A stretch of 64,000 bases of DNA from Littorina saxatilis (taxonomy: Eukaryota > Mollusca > Gastropoda > Littorinimorpha > Littorinidae). This document shows, in pieces, positions 41,369 through 50,016 of this stretch (position 1 is its first letter; each line of letters opens with the position of its first letter). The notes below the pieces were generated by a model. It was given only the letters and a program-made list of their open reading frames with translations. It searched no databases and had not been told where the DNA came from. The DNA lies in the NCBI RefSeq assembly GCF_037325665.1, contig NC_090246.1, forward strand, positions 36,021,232 through 36,085,231. Direction: 5' to 3'. The translations under genes and the position numbers were made by a program.

Positions 41369-41558
41369 GAAGTCAGTCACGGTTGAGCAGAGCGCTCCAG
41401 GCTGGAGCGCCAGGTCTTTGTATTGCCTGCTATTGATGTTTCTTCCAACCCGTCACTACACTCAGTTGTGAGAAGTCAGTCACGGTTGAGCAGAGCGCTC
41501 CAGGCTGGAGCGCCAGGTCTTTGTATTGCCTGCTATTGATGTTTCTTCCAACCCGTCA
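41355..41558. repeat. Two tandem copies of a ~100-bp segment with a 9-bp hairpin
   Basis: Copies start at 41355 and 41458 (period 103) and look identical. Each contains GCGCTCCAG-G-CTGGAGCGC, a 9-bp stem with a one-base centre. They lie between the converging ends of the 266-residue gene and the polymerase, a fitting place for a transcription terminator or processing signal. The first copy includes the end of the gene upstream. Confidence 0.85.
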
Positions 41559-41787
41559 AACAACTTCTAAAGGCTGCCTTTTCAGGCGGCCGCCGAGTGC
41601 ACTTTATGCAAATGACTTGTTTATTGATTCAAGCTTTGACAAGTGTACTTGGTGGCTGCTTTGAAACTCAACAAAGCCTAGTACTCCCCTTTCACAAACA
41701 CTTCCCCAACGCAAGCAACTTCCTCTCCCCCGCTGCAGTCAAAACAAAGCTGTCATAGCGGGTTTTCCCGATTGACAAAAATTCTTA

Positions 41788-44700
41788 TTACACACTCAGA
41801 CTATTTGAAGCCGCGTTTATTCTCCAGTGTCCAATTGCATAAGAATATTCTGGTGATGAATAAACGCGCTTTGTGTCATTAGCATCTAAAGATTTCTTGT
41901 TTACAATAGTTGTGTTGATCTGATGAAGCGCGGAACTGATCTTAGGGTTGTCATGGTGAAACACTCGCTTCTGAAACAGTGCTTCCTTGTAGTTATCATG
42001 CGATATGCTCGACTTTACAACCTGTTTGCTTACACCCTTTGCTTTTTTAACCACCCCTTTCTCACTTGCAACACTGTACATCTTTGCACGCAATCCAACA
42101 TACTCCTTAATTATCTTCCCATTCATTTCATCTTTCATCTTTCCAATAACCTTCTTGTTAACATTTGAGTGCAATGGTGATTCTTTAGGGTAGTCGCAAG
42201 TGTCATAAAAAGAATCTTTTCCTTTTACTGCAGGACTTTCAGCTTCTAGATCTTTGTAAATGTCATCCGCTGGAATGTCAAGTAAGAATGAATCTGTGTC
42301 TGTGTAAAGTACTCTCGATTTGGGATATCTTGGTTTCAAATAATCATACAAAAACTCAAGCATCAACAGTTTTGACAACTCTAGCACAGTAAAGCCTATG
42401 AATACTGGTTTGTCAAGCTTGACTACAAGTTTTTTCATTAAGATACCATACAGCTGTTCATGAAAGTATTTAAAGTCTTGATACTGTGGTTTGGATGTCA
42501 GCTTGATGGCCTCATTTTCTCTTGTAACAAGTCTAACATCCTTTCTCTTGTGTGGGTTTTCCATTGTCTTACCAAAGCAACTGTTGTTCATCAGTTTAAA
42601 AAAGTCTTTCTCTGATGCATCAGCGGCTTTGGTTCTCAGTTCTGTGTTTTTCATGATGTAAGGTTTCATAAACTGTTCTTGATCAAATAAAATTATACGA
42701 TGAACAGCCTTCAAAATTAATCCATGTCTAATGTAAAACTGTAACAGTCTGTAGTGACACACATACTTCTTTTTGTGAAACAGATTGGGCACCAGCTTTG
42801 GAGGTTCTCTTGGGTTTACTTTTAACCTCTCAGCCGCTAAAGGATAATCATTATGTAGATCATGAAGTGATAGTGGATAGTCTAAGTCAACTTCTAGTAT
42901 CCATCCCTTTCGACTGTCTGGGCCTGCTTTTAATATTGTCAGCACAACACATTGTGAAAATGGTCCTGAATAGATCTTAAAGTTCCGAAGTGGAAGCGTC
43001 TGACACATTGCCCAACCATACAAATTGTTTGCATCTAGATACATGATGTAATTAGAAGGTTTCATAGGATCAAAGTCGTCCAAGTATTTGTTGTTGGCTT
43101 TGCAGTAATTGTGTGAAGCCATACTGATTCCTCCACGTAGTCCATTTTCAATCATCTGAAGTGTAGGAAGATCTGATAGCAAGTCAATCTTTACTCCTGT
43201 AAATCTAAGAAATGCATCCCAGCTCATGCCTGGTGCAGATATGTAATGTGAAGGATCTAGATTGTAGTGCTTCATACATGTTCTTCTGTAATTCTCAAAT
43301 ATATCTGCAAGTAAACAAACATCAGCCAACAAATATTGATCATGATAATCACCCATTGTATTACATCCTAATTTATTCCATGCAGTCTTAGCGTGTTCAT
43401 AGTCTTCGTCACTTATACCTTTACCCTTCAGCCGTGAGAAGTAAGCATCCTTTGGTGGTAACTCATCTTCATCAAACCTCTCCCACGAATCCATGTATTC
43501 ATATGGATAGACTCCCTTTCTAACTAAGTCACTGTCAAAGTACTTACATGTGATTGGGAAAGCAGTTAGTGATGAAGATAAAGACTCAAGTGTTCCCATC
43601 AGATGTTGAGCAGAATCGTAGAAGTGTAAACTATTCAGAGTAAAGGCCATGTACTTTTCTGAAGACTGCGCAATGCATCTTGCTTTGTATTCATCAGTTA
43701 CTGCCTGCATGATCAGATGTGAATCATAACCGCGCAAGTTATGGAAGAAGATTGGAAGCTTCCAAGTCTTAGGATCAAACTTTAATTGTAGATTACATTT
43801 GCTGTGTGCTGCTCCTCGGAACTGCCCACTTACATGATCATGATCTCTTACTATTGGATTGTCTGTGTTTGGTGTTAGACTTTGTTCGCATATCCAACAC
43901 TGTGTGGTAGAGTTAAACTGTTCTTGGTCTTCAGGTTTCATAACAATGTCTGAAAGATTCAGTTGTTTGGAGCAGTCATTTCGCACTTGGTTCATTTGCT
44001 GTAAGAAGTTCTTTGCTGCATTAGGTCCTCTGTACAATTGCGGTTTAGAATGTTTACCATCTGAACTAACAACAATAAATGCATATGAACAGACTTGATG
44101 ATTACTTAGAGTTACTGTTTTAGGTAGGTCTTTTGGTAAAGGTCCTTCATATGGCACAATGATAGATTCAAAGTCAGCATAAACAACATAAGGACTTTTC
44201 TGTAGTTTGCATACATTCTTAAAATACACTTTGCTGTCTGGCGGTGGTGTTGTTAACTTCACAACCGCATCATCAACGCTCTTACAATGTTGCTTGTGTA
44301 TAAGTGCTGCATGAATTGATGGAATACGCAAGAGACATCGCCTACAAAAGTCTTGTTTACTATTGTGATTGCTTGTGCTCGCCATCAGTCTACTCATTGT
44401 ACGAATCAAAGTGTAATGATATTTTACACCATCAGTCATTAGTAACATGTCAACATGGTTAGTATCACAATCACCAATCGTTGGTGAGTTCTTTGATATT
44501 CTGACTGGTTTCAGTTCATCTTCCTCATCCCACGTGTAAACATTTACGGTGATGGGTTTGTTTTGCTGTTCAAATTTGTCAATGCTTGTAATGCTGACAG
44601 GAAATTCAATACCAGTAAAGTTTAGTTTATTTCTGTATGCATGATAGTTAGACACTCTTTCTGCATTTTTCTTTACACTGTACAGTCTTGCCAGAACACA

Positions 44701-45171
44701 CCACATAAAACATTTGTCATCATCATTCTTTATGTTCAGCACAGCACGTTTTTTGACAAGAGCAGGAGGTAAAGGTATGTAACTTCTACCTCTGATGGGG
44801 GCAAATTTACTTAGCTTCAATTCTATTTTTAGAATTTCACCTTCTGACCATCCGGATCCTTTCATCTTTGCATCCTCTGCAGCTTGCTCAAACCGTTTCA
44901 TCATTTCATCTGCCCAGTTTCCATTCAATTCTGTCATAGAATTAAGTGCTAGTTGTCTGGTTGAAACATGAACTTCTAGCACCTCATCACTGACTGTTTT
45001 GTATTTTATTAAACTGACTATCTGCACTTTTACTGGAGGTTCAATCAACAAATTGTTTGGAATTTGTTCAATGGCGTCTTGCACACTGGACTGCACATTT
45101 TGAGGATCCGTTACTTGTAATTCAACGGTGTCAAATACTGTCGATAAAGATTCTAATACAGAGTCTTCCAT
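41788..45171 (-). CDS. Polinton protein-primed DNA polymerase B, 1127 residues
   Basis: Family B polymerase of the protein-primed type, which copies the element from its ends. Exonuclease motifs: YADFES (about residue 335), FHNLRGYDSH (about 485), YLLADVCLLADIF (about 610). Polymerase motifs: A, YLDANNLYGWAM (about 715); B, KLMNNSCFGKT (about 860); C, LYTDTDSFLLDI (about 955). Between ExoI and ExoII lies CWICEQS...VRDHDHVSGQFRGAAHSKCN (about 430-465), the pattern of a recombination endonuclease VII/HNH zinc fold often present in Polinton polymerases. I chose ATG at 45171; the frame is open nine codons further but without ATG. The integrase follows in the same direction 118 bp upstream. Confidence 0.96.
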   Translation of the reverse strand: MEDSVLESLSTVFDTVELQVTDPQNVQSSVQDAIEQIPNNLLIEPPVKVQIVSLIKYKTVSDEVLEVHVSTRQLALNSMTELNGNWADEMMKRFEQAAEDAKMKGSGWSEGEILKIELKLSKFAPIRGRSYIPLPPALVKKRAVLNIKNDDDKCFMWCVLARLYSVKKNAERVSNYHAYRNKLNFTGIEFPVSITSIDKFEQQNKPITVNVYTWDEEDELKPVRISKNSPTIGDCDTNHVDMLLMTDGVKYHYTLIRTMSRLMASTSNHNSKQDFCRRCLLRIPSIHAALIHKQHCKSVDDAVVKLTTPPPDSKVYFKNVCKLQKSPYVVYADFESIIVPYEGPLPKDLPKTVTLSNHQVCSYAFIVVSSDGKHSKPQLYRGPNAAKNFLQQMNQVRNDCSKQLNLSDIVMKPEDQEQFNSTTQCWICEQSLTPNTDNPIVRDHDHVSGQFRGAAHSKCNLQLKFDPKTWKLPIFFHNLRGYDSHLIMQAVTDEYKARCIAQSSEKYMAFTLNSLHFYDSAQHLMGTLESLSSSLTAFPITCKYFDSDLVRKGVYPYEYMDSWERFDEDELPPKDAYFSRLKGKGISDEDYEHAKTAWNKLGCNTMGDYHDQYLLADVCLLADIFENYRRTCMKHYNLDPSHYISAPGMSWDAFLRFTGVKIDLLSDLPTLQMIENGLRGGISMASHNYCKANNKYLDDFDPMKPSNYIMYLDANNLYGWAMCQTLPLRNFKIYSGPFSQCVVLTILKAGPDSRKGWILEVDLDYPLSLHDLHNDYPLAAERLKVNPREPPKLVPNLFHKKKYVCHYRLLQFYIRHGLILKAVHRIILFDQEQFMKPYIMKNTELRTKAADASEKDFFKLMNNSCFGKTMENPHKRKDVRLVTRENEAIKLTSKPQYQDFKYFHEQLYGILMKKLVVKLDKPVFIGFTVLELSKLLMLEFLYDYLKPRYPKSRVLYTDTDSFLLDIPADDIYKDLEAESPAVKGKDSFYDTCDYPKESPLHSNVNKKVIGKMKDEMNGKIIKEYVGLRAKMYSVASEKGVVKKAKGVSKQVVKSSISHDNYKEALFQKRVFHHDNPKISSALHQINTTIVNKKSLDANDTKRVYSSPEYSYAIGHWRINAASNSLSV

Positions 45172-45289
45172 CGCTGTGAGTTTGATTTTATAACTCAAAA
45201 TAAAAATATAAATTAAAAAAATGAAGTTGCTTAGAATTCTTTCTCAGAGCTTCCATTTTTGTTAACACTATAAAATCTGAAATAAAAAA

Positions 45290-46252
45290 TCATTTAACAT
45301 TTGTACCACGTGGAACTAATTGTAATTCCTCTTTTACAAAGGCTCTTTGCGGTGCTGGTTCTCTCAAGTAATATATAGGTGGATTTGTCTCTACTACTCT
45401 CTTGATTTCATGAATGTCAATACTCCAGATTGGATCCGTTGCACGCTTCCTGCTGTCACCCTCAGCTTCACCGGGTGCATATAAATATCTGACTTTCTGA
45501 TTGAAAGGTAGTAATGCCACTGGTGTTGTTGACTTTGGAGCAACAGGTATTGTTTTCTGTTTGATTGCATCAACTGGTCTTAACCCTGTAGCTTTAAATA
45601 CCTCCAGATTCATTGCTCTAAGTACTGATGGTAATCTTTTGACCCATTCAGTGTTACGCAATTTACTTTCTGTGTCCAAAAATTCCTGATGGTACTGATA
45701 TGAAAACAGTTTTTCTGCCAACTGTTTGTTAAAGCTCTCAACAATAGCCTGTGACCTGTGGTTTCCTGGAATACCTCTCTTCACTGTAACATGATGTTTT
45801 AACAGAAGCTGGTTGACAGCTCCTTTAAACTCCTTACCATCATCGCACTGAATCATTCTGGGATACTTTAGTGGTCCACGTCTGTAAATTTCTTGCAGGG
45901 CAACAGCTGTAGCTATAGCACTTTTCTCTGTCAACGGTTCAGCATCTTTGTATCTTGTTGCAACATCAACTACAGTCAGTGCATACTTATATTTCTTCCT
46001 TCTGACTGTGTCATGCGGTAAATACAGTAGGTCTATTTGATGAGTGTCATTCGGTTTAATGTTAACAAAGTGTGGTCGTGTAATTTTTCTTGGTGCAGGT
46101 AAATAGATCTGCCAAACTGCCTGCTTTGACAACCATTTCTTTGCTGTATCTTGAGAAACACCTGCTGTGTCACTGAGCTTGTCAATAGCAGTTCTTCCTT
46201 TCCAGTATCCTTTTGGGGAATAATATATTTTAGATAACAAAGCATCACTCAT
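45290..46252 (-). CDS. Polinton retroviral-type integrase, 320 residues
   Basis: Inserts element DNA into the host genome, giving the 6-bp target duplication. The rve-fold catalytic core shows D74 (HQIDLLYL), D137 (IQCDDGKEF) and E172 (AIVESFNKQL), with ~35-residue spacing between the last two as in DDE integrases. The N-terminus has a winged-helix-like segment (AGVSQDTAKKWLSKQAVWQI). The C-terminus has a chromo/SH3-like stretch (DPIWSIDIHEIKRV...IYYLREP). Start ATG at 46252, followed by the 136-residue membrane protein gene 21 bp upstream in the same direction. Confidence 0.95.
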   Translation of the reverse strand: MSDALLSKIYYSPKGYWKGRTAIDKLSDTAGVSQDTAKKWLSKQAVWQIYLPAPRKITRPHFVNIKPNDTHQIDLLYLPHDTVRRKKYKYALTVVDVATRYKDAEPLTEKSAIATAVALQEIYRRGPLKYPRMIQCDDGKEFKGAVNQLLLKHHVTVKRGIPGNHRSQAIVESFNKQLAEKLFSYQYHQEFLDTESKLRNTEWVKRLPSVLRAMNLEVFKATGLRPVDAIKQKTIPVAPKSTTPVALLPFNQKVRYLYAPGEAEGDSRKRATDPIWSIDIHEIKRVVETNPPIYYLREPAPQRAFVKEELQLVPRGTNVK

Positions 46253-46273
46253 GGTTTTTTAAATGACAGAATA

Positions 46274-46684
46274 TTAAGATTTGACAGCACGCGCAATAAA
46301 GTAAACAACAGCCATACCAATAACAATGAAAACAATCTCGCCCATTTTCTGCTCTTCTGAAGGCTGATAAAAGTCACCCAGTTTTGGAGGAGCACTTGTC
46401 TTCATTTTCTTTCCAGTTACAAGATAGTATTCTTGAATGGCTGCATCAACATTGTCAAAGGTTTTGTTTGCATGTCCTTGCTGCCTGAGTTTATCATTCA
46501 TAAAGTCTAACTGCGCAATTCGTTTCTTCTCGTATTCATCCTGTGCTTTCGCCAGTTGTTCCATGGCTTTGTTGTGCCTTTCCCTCTCTTCACCATTTTG
46601 CAGTTTAGAAAACAAATAGTTGCTGCCAGAAAATGCAAGCGCATTTACAATCGCACCTCCCACCATCATAACCAAGCTAGCCAT
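46274..46684 (-). CDS. Polinton small membrane protein, 136 residues
   Basis: Unknown function. A hydrophobic N-terminus (MASLVMMVGGAIVNALAFSG), a charged coiled-coil-like middle (KAMEQLAKAQDEYEKKR) and a C-terminal membrane segment (VFIVIGMAVVYFIARAV). It sits in the compact minus-strand block between the integrase and a 76-residue membrane protein, 9 bp from the latter. The virion or its membrane is a guess based on context. Confidence 0.82.
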   Translation of the reverse strand: MASLVMMVGGAIVNALAFSGSNYLFSKLQNGEERERHNKAMEQLAKAQDEYEKKRIAQLDFMNDKLRQQGHANKTFDNVDAAIQEYYLVTGKKMKTSAPPKLGDFYQPSEEQKMGEIVFIVIGMAVVYFIARAVKS

Positions 46685-46693
46685 TTTATTGTC

Positions 46694-46924
46694 TTACATG
46701 TTTATATTTTCTGGAATAATTCCTTGCTTCACCAGGAAGTCTTTTGTTGCAAAGGAAGCTGTCACAACACCAATTAGTTTAGCACCGTCTTCGAAGTCTA
46801 ACTTTCCCAAGTCGGCTGGTTTCATTCTGAGGAGACTTTTACCCAGCATTGTGTAACCTACACTCAAGCCTCCAATCACTGCAGCGTGATAAACTAGATT
46901 AACTATTGTCTTTTCAGAACTCAT
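46694..46924 (-). CDS. Polinton small membrane protein, 76 residues
   Basis: Two hydrophobic stretches (YHAAVIGGLSVGYTMLG; LIGVVTASFATKDFLV) separated by a short charged loop (MKPADLGKLDFEDG). ATG at 46924 follows an AT-rich gap. Position in the block and clean open frame support a real gene; function unknown. Confidence 0.75.
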   Translation of the reverse strand: MSSEKTIVNLVYHAAVIGGLSVGYTMLGKSLLRMKPADLGKLDFEDGAKLIGVVTASFATKDFLVKQGIIPENINM

Positions 46925-46954
46925 TTTTATGTTATCAAAATTAAAATATTAAAA

Positions 46955-47392
46955 TTATTCCATATGAAATGAATCCACTGCAGGTACTACTGTGGGCTTT
47001 GTTATTGTTTGTACTGCTTTGTTTGTTGGTTTTGGTGTTTCTGATTTTGGTGTTTCTGATTTTGGTTTTTCTGACACTTTATATTTGCCTTGCCAAAGTT
47101 TGTAAAGCAAGTATCCACCTCCTCCAACAACAGCTGCTACAGCTACTTTTCTGTATGATAGAAATGAAGATTTTAATTCTTGATCAGTTTGTGTGACCTT
47201 AGTCACTTCAGGAATGTTTGGTGTCTGCTCAACTTCAGACATAATGTTCTGCTTTGCCTTTTGATTTAACTTTTTTTGTCTGTTCCATTCGGCTAGTTTT
47301 TTTCCTGCTTCTACTCTACCAGGTTTCTTTGTCACTGTGTTCACTTCTGGTATTTTCGTCTGCTCCACTGTCTGCTTCAACTGATCTGTCAT
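46955..47392 (-). CDS. Polinton single-pass membrane protein, 145 residues
   Basis: Basic N-terminal half (VTKKPGRVEAGKKLAEWNRQ; KKLNQKAKQN), one central membrane segment (KVAVAAVVGGGGYLLYKLWQ), and a C-terminal tail with a KSETPKSETPKPTNK repeat. It overlaps the end of the next gene upstream by 77 bp in another frame. Function unknown; the lysine-rich part might contact DNA or the capsid interior (inference). Confidence 0.78.
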   Translation of the reverse strand: MTDQLKQTVEQTKIPEVNTVTKKPGRVEAGKKLAEWNRQKKLNQKAKQNIMSEVEQTPNIPEVTKVTQTDQELKSSFLSYRKVAVAAVVGGGGYLLYKLWQGKYKVSEKPKSETPKSETPKPTNKAVQTITKPTVVPAVDSFHME

Positions 47393-47843
47393 CTTTTTTA
47401 TTCTGAAAATTAATGTGTTTGAAAGTAATTAATCCAGCAACAAATGGTACTAATAAAGCACCAAATCGATAATACAGGCCACAGGCAAGAGATTCGAGGG
47501 ACTTGGAAACAACAGGGTCATGAGTTAGATCATGTGTTAAGTCTTCCTCCGAGTCGAGAGGTGTAAAATGTCCAAAAATCTTTGTGTACAAACCTATAAC
47601 AGTCTGTCCAATACTTCTAACCATCTTAGAACCAAGCACTGATTCATACCGTCCATGATACTTTTCTATATCTTCTGAGGAAAGATGTTGTACTTCTTCC
47701 ACAGTTAACTGCTGCCCAAGGTAGTGTTTTGTTTTTCCACAAACAGCAAGTGAATACAATCTTTCTTTTTTATCAGGTATAGTCCTACTGTCACAGATTT
47801 CAATATCTGTAGCAGTCTGCATCAGCAATTCATCACAGTTCAT
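47316..47843 (-). CDS. Polinton protein of unknown function with C-terminal membrane segment, 175 residues
   Basis: Acidic, soluble N-terminal part (MNCDELLMQTATDIEICDSR; LTVEEVQHLSSEDIEKYHGR) and a membrane segment near residue 130-150 (YYRFGALLVPFVAGLITF), ending in a charged tail. No catalytic pattern recognised; in particular no cysteine-protease His/Cys arrangement that I trust. Same direction as the ATPase, from which it is separated by a 12-bp minisatellite. Confidence 0.8.
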   Translation of the reverse strand: MNCDELLMQTATDIEICDSRTIPDKKERLYSLAVCGKTKHYLGQQLTVEEVQHLSSEDIEKYHGRYESVLGSKMVRSIGQTVIGLYTKIFGHFTPLDSEEDLTHDLTHDPVVSKSLESLACGLYYRFGALLVPFVAGLITFKHINFQNKKDDRSVEADSGADENTRSEHSDKETW

Positions 47844-47883
47844 TTTATTTTGATGCAGAATAAAATTAAAATCTAGAAATTAA

Positions 47884-48068
47884 ACTTGAGTAAGAACTTA
47901 GGTAGGAACTTAACAAGAACTTAGGTAGGAACTTGAGTAAGAACTTAGGTAGGAACTTAACAAGAACTTGACAAGAACTTGAGTAAGAACTTAACAAGAA
48001 CTTGAGTAAGAACTTGACAAGAACTTGACAAGAACTTGAGTAAGAACTTGAGTAAGAACTTAGCAAGG
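47884..48068. repeat. 12-bp minisatellite inside the Polinton
   Basis: About 15 units of AAGAACTTGAGT / AAGAACTTGACA / AGGAACTTAGGT, in the gap between the ATPase gene and the next gene. It is open on the minus strand (SSYSSSCQVLVKFL-type repeats), but I regard that as a by-product of the 12-bp period rather than a gene. Confidence 0.85.
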
Positions 48069-48072
48069 ATTT

Positions 48073-48684
48073 CTACAAACATACATACTGAACTGGTTGA
48101 TCAGTTTTTAAAACCAGTTTCGAGTGCTTAGAAGATTTCAGATTATTCTTTATTCTTTCTCTCTCCTGTTTGTTTTCAATGACATCATTTTCTCGAAGGC
48201 ACTCTTCAAAACTGTCACGGTCCTTTGAATAGAACAATGTTATTGTTTTGAGTTGCTCTCTAAAGTCTTTCAGAACTGCATTGTATTTTTGTGTTAATAT
48301 CCAAACTGATATTAATGCATGTCGTCCACTGAATGCAAGCTTTGCTAGTGCACTTTTCTTTCTAACAATGTCACGTTCTGCTGCACAGTCATCAATAATA
48401 AACAGTGTTGGTGTGTTCTGAAAAAGATCGAAATAATGCTCCAAGCAAACATTTAGACGATCAGAAGGATTTACAATAAATATATTTTGATCAGACCATA
48501 TGAATTTTCTCTCCTTGTATGTTCTGTTATGCTTTATGGTTGGACAGAATATGACTATGTGTTCAAAGTGATTTATGTAAACAGTCTGTAATAAATCCAA
48601 AACATATCTTGTTTTGCCGCAACCTGTTGCCCCACAAATCAAAGAACAGTGTGGATCTTTTGGAAGAAAATCTAGATACTTCAT
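48073..48684 (-). CDS. Polinton genome-packaging ATPase (FtsK/HerA, A32-like), 203 residues
   Basis: Walker A ICGATGCGKT (residues 16-25), Walker B TLFIIDDC (93-100), and a downstream sensor-like segment (SVWILTQKYN). This small P-loop ATPase powers DNA packaging into the capsid in Polintons, adintoviruses and related viruses. I chose ATG at 48684 (MKYLDFLPKDPHCSL); the frame is open a few codons further but overlaps the capsid gene end and has no ATG. The major capsid gene ends 10 bp upstream, so the two are probably co-expressed. Confidence 0.92.
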   Translation of the reverse strand: MKYLDFLPKDPHCSLICGATGCGKTRYVLDLLQTVYINHFEHIVIFCPTIKHNRTYKERKFIWSDQNIFIVNPSDRLNVCLEHYFDLFQNTPTLFIIDDCAAERDIVRKKSALAKLAFSGRHALISVWILTQKYNAVLKDFREQLKTITLFYSKDRDSFEECLRENDVIENKQERERIKNNLKSSKHSKLVLKTDQPVQYVCL

Positions 48685-48694
48685 TTTAACACGT

Positions 48695-49981
48695 TCAATA
48701 AACAATATCCTGTAATCTGCTTTCAGAGATGTTTAACTGCGCATCTGACACAACAAACACGTAGATCTTAACTGATTTACTACTACTCCCTACTTCCTTT
48801 TCAATTTGTATTGTGATTCCTTCTGATCCGTTTTCAATTCGCCTTCCACTTCCATGCAGTTTGTTGTCGTCAGTTGTTCTGAGATCCAGCCATAACGCAT
48901 ATTTATTTGTCAAGAAATCTTCTACGCCAACACCGTGTAAATGTAGATCTTTAGCCACAAGATCAGATGTTGGGTCTTTCAATCTTCCTCCAGTAAAGTA
49001 CTTTCTTGCTTCATCATAGTGTTGGTATGGCAGCATGCCAGATGCAAATATTTGGTTTGGCTGCCCTTCAATTGTGCAATATACTCTATTGATTAGTGGA
49101 TTGTAAAACTTTTCTATTTGCCTTTCATATGAATCTTTTGGTTCCTCAAACAACATAAGTATTCCCTTCATTGACCTAGCTGGTGTATTCAAGTTAATGT
49201 TCCAGATTGGATCAGCCTGGCTTTTTGAAAGTGTACTGTGATTCAACACTCTTTCATAATAGATAGGCAGCTTAGAACTGTACTGATTTTCTATAAGTCT
49301 AGCCAGTTCGGGATGGTTTACAACATCAAACTCTAAAGAAATTCCAGACACCTTATACTTTGCTTCCGGGTCTTGTGAAAGCATAACACGATCATAACTA
49401 TTGAAAGTCAGGTCGTATGACAGCCTGTCACGCAATGCTCCTTGATAGAAGGGAGGATGTGAATTTATGAGTTCAAAGTCAAGTGGAATACAAAATTTGT
49501 TTCCAAAAGCAACATTGACAGCGTTATCTTTTTTGTTATTGTCAGCTTTATCTCCTGCTCCTATTCTAACTTTTATCCCATTGTCTGACTGAATCCCTTG
49601 AAACACTCTGTTTTTCTTTTCATTGTCAGTTAACCAATTATCTGCATAAACTAAAAATACATCTGCATTATTCAATGACATCACTTCCCGCCCTTCCAGT
49701 TTGACAGTAATCTTCCTCACAATTGCTCTTCCTACATTATAAGCCAAAGTCCTATTTGCATCTGAGCCAGATTCTAATTCTAATTTGAATGATAGTCTTA
49801 CAGTGCCTGGTACAATAACATCGTTCTTACCTAGATTAGGAAACCTAACAGTAAGTATTTCATTCTGATCAATAGTAGAAGGATTATTTGTGACTATAAC
49901 TGTTTGCCTTATTCCTTTTACCCCGAGAGGTTCTTTCAGCCTTCTGTAAGGATCAAGAACAGAACCGAACGATTGTGCCAT
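48695..49981 (-). CDS. Polinton major capsid protein (hexon-like, double jelly-roll), 428 residues
   Basis: Beta-rich protein of the length and position expected of animal Polinton/adintovirus hexon. Recognisable segments: VPGTVRLSFKLELES near the N-terminus, NSHPPFYQGALRDRLSYDLT (about 185), LPIYYERVLNHSTLS (about 240) and MKGILMLFEEPKDSYERQ (about 270). The double jelly-roll assignment rests on family resemblance; a structure prediction would decide. ATG at 49981 faces the divergent 400-residue gene across 35 bp. Confidence 0.82.
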   Translation of the reverse strand: MAQSFGSVLDPYRRLKEPLGVKGIRQTVIVTNNPSTIDQNEILTVRFPNLGKNDVIVPGTVRLSFKLELESGSDANRTLAYNVGRAIVRKITVKLEGREVMSLNNADVFLVYADNWLTDNEKKNRVFQGIQSDNGIKVRIGAGDKADNNKKDNAVNVAFGNKFCIPLDFELINSHPPFYQGALRDRLSYDLTFNSYDRVMLSQDPEAKYKVSGISLEFDVVNHPELARLIENQYSSKLPIYYERVLNHSTLSKSQADPIWNINLNTPARSMKGILMLFEEPKDSYERQIEKFYNPLINRVYCTIEGQPNQIFASGMLPYQHYDEARKYFTGGRLKDPTSDLVAKDLHLHGVGVEDFLTNKYALWLDLRTTDDNKLHGSGRRIENGSEGITIQIEKEVGSSSKSVKIYVFVVSDAQLNISESRLQDIVY

Positions 49982-50016
49982 CTTTTTTTATTTTCAAAAT
50001 AAAAAATAAGTTACAA
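49982..50016. promoter_or_regulatory. 35-bp divergent promoter gap with an AT palindrome
   Basis: All signals for two divergent genes must lie within or around 35 bp. It contains TTTTATTTT-C-AAAATAAAA (49986-50004), a perfect 9-bp-arm palindrome about one base. AAAATAAA/TTTTATTTT words also precede the starts at 45171, 47843 and 52436. A promoter role is inference. Confidence 0.5.

Noticed and set aside
47866-48066. 66-residue frame between the ATPase and the next Polinton gene
   Set aside because: Entirely made of a 12-bp tandem repeat; more likely spacer than gene.
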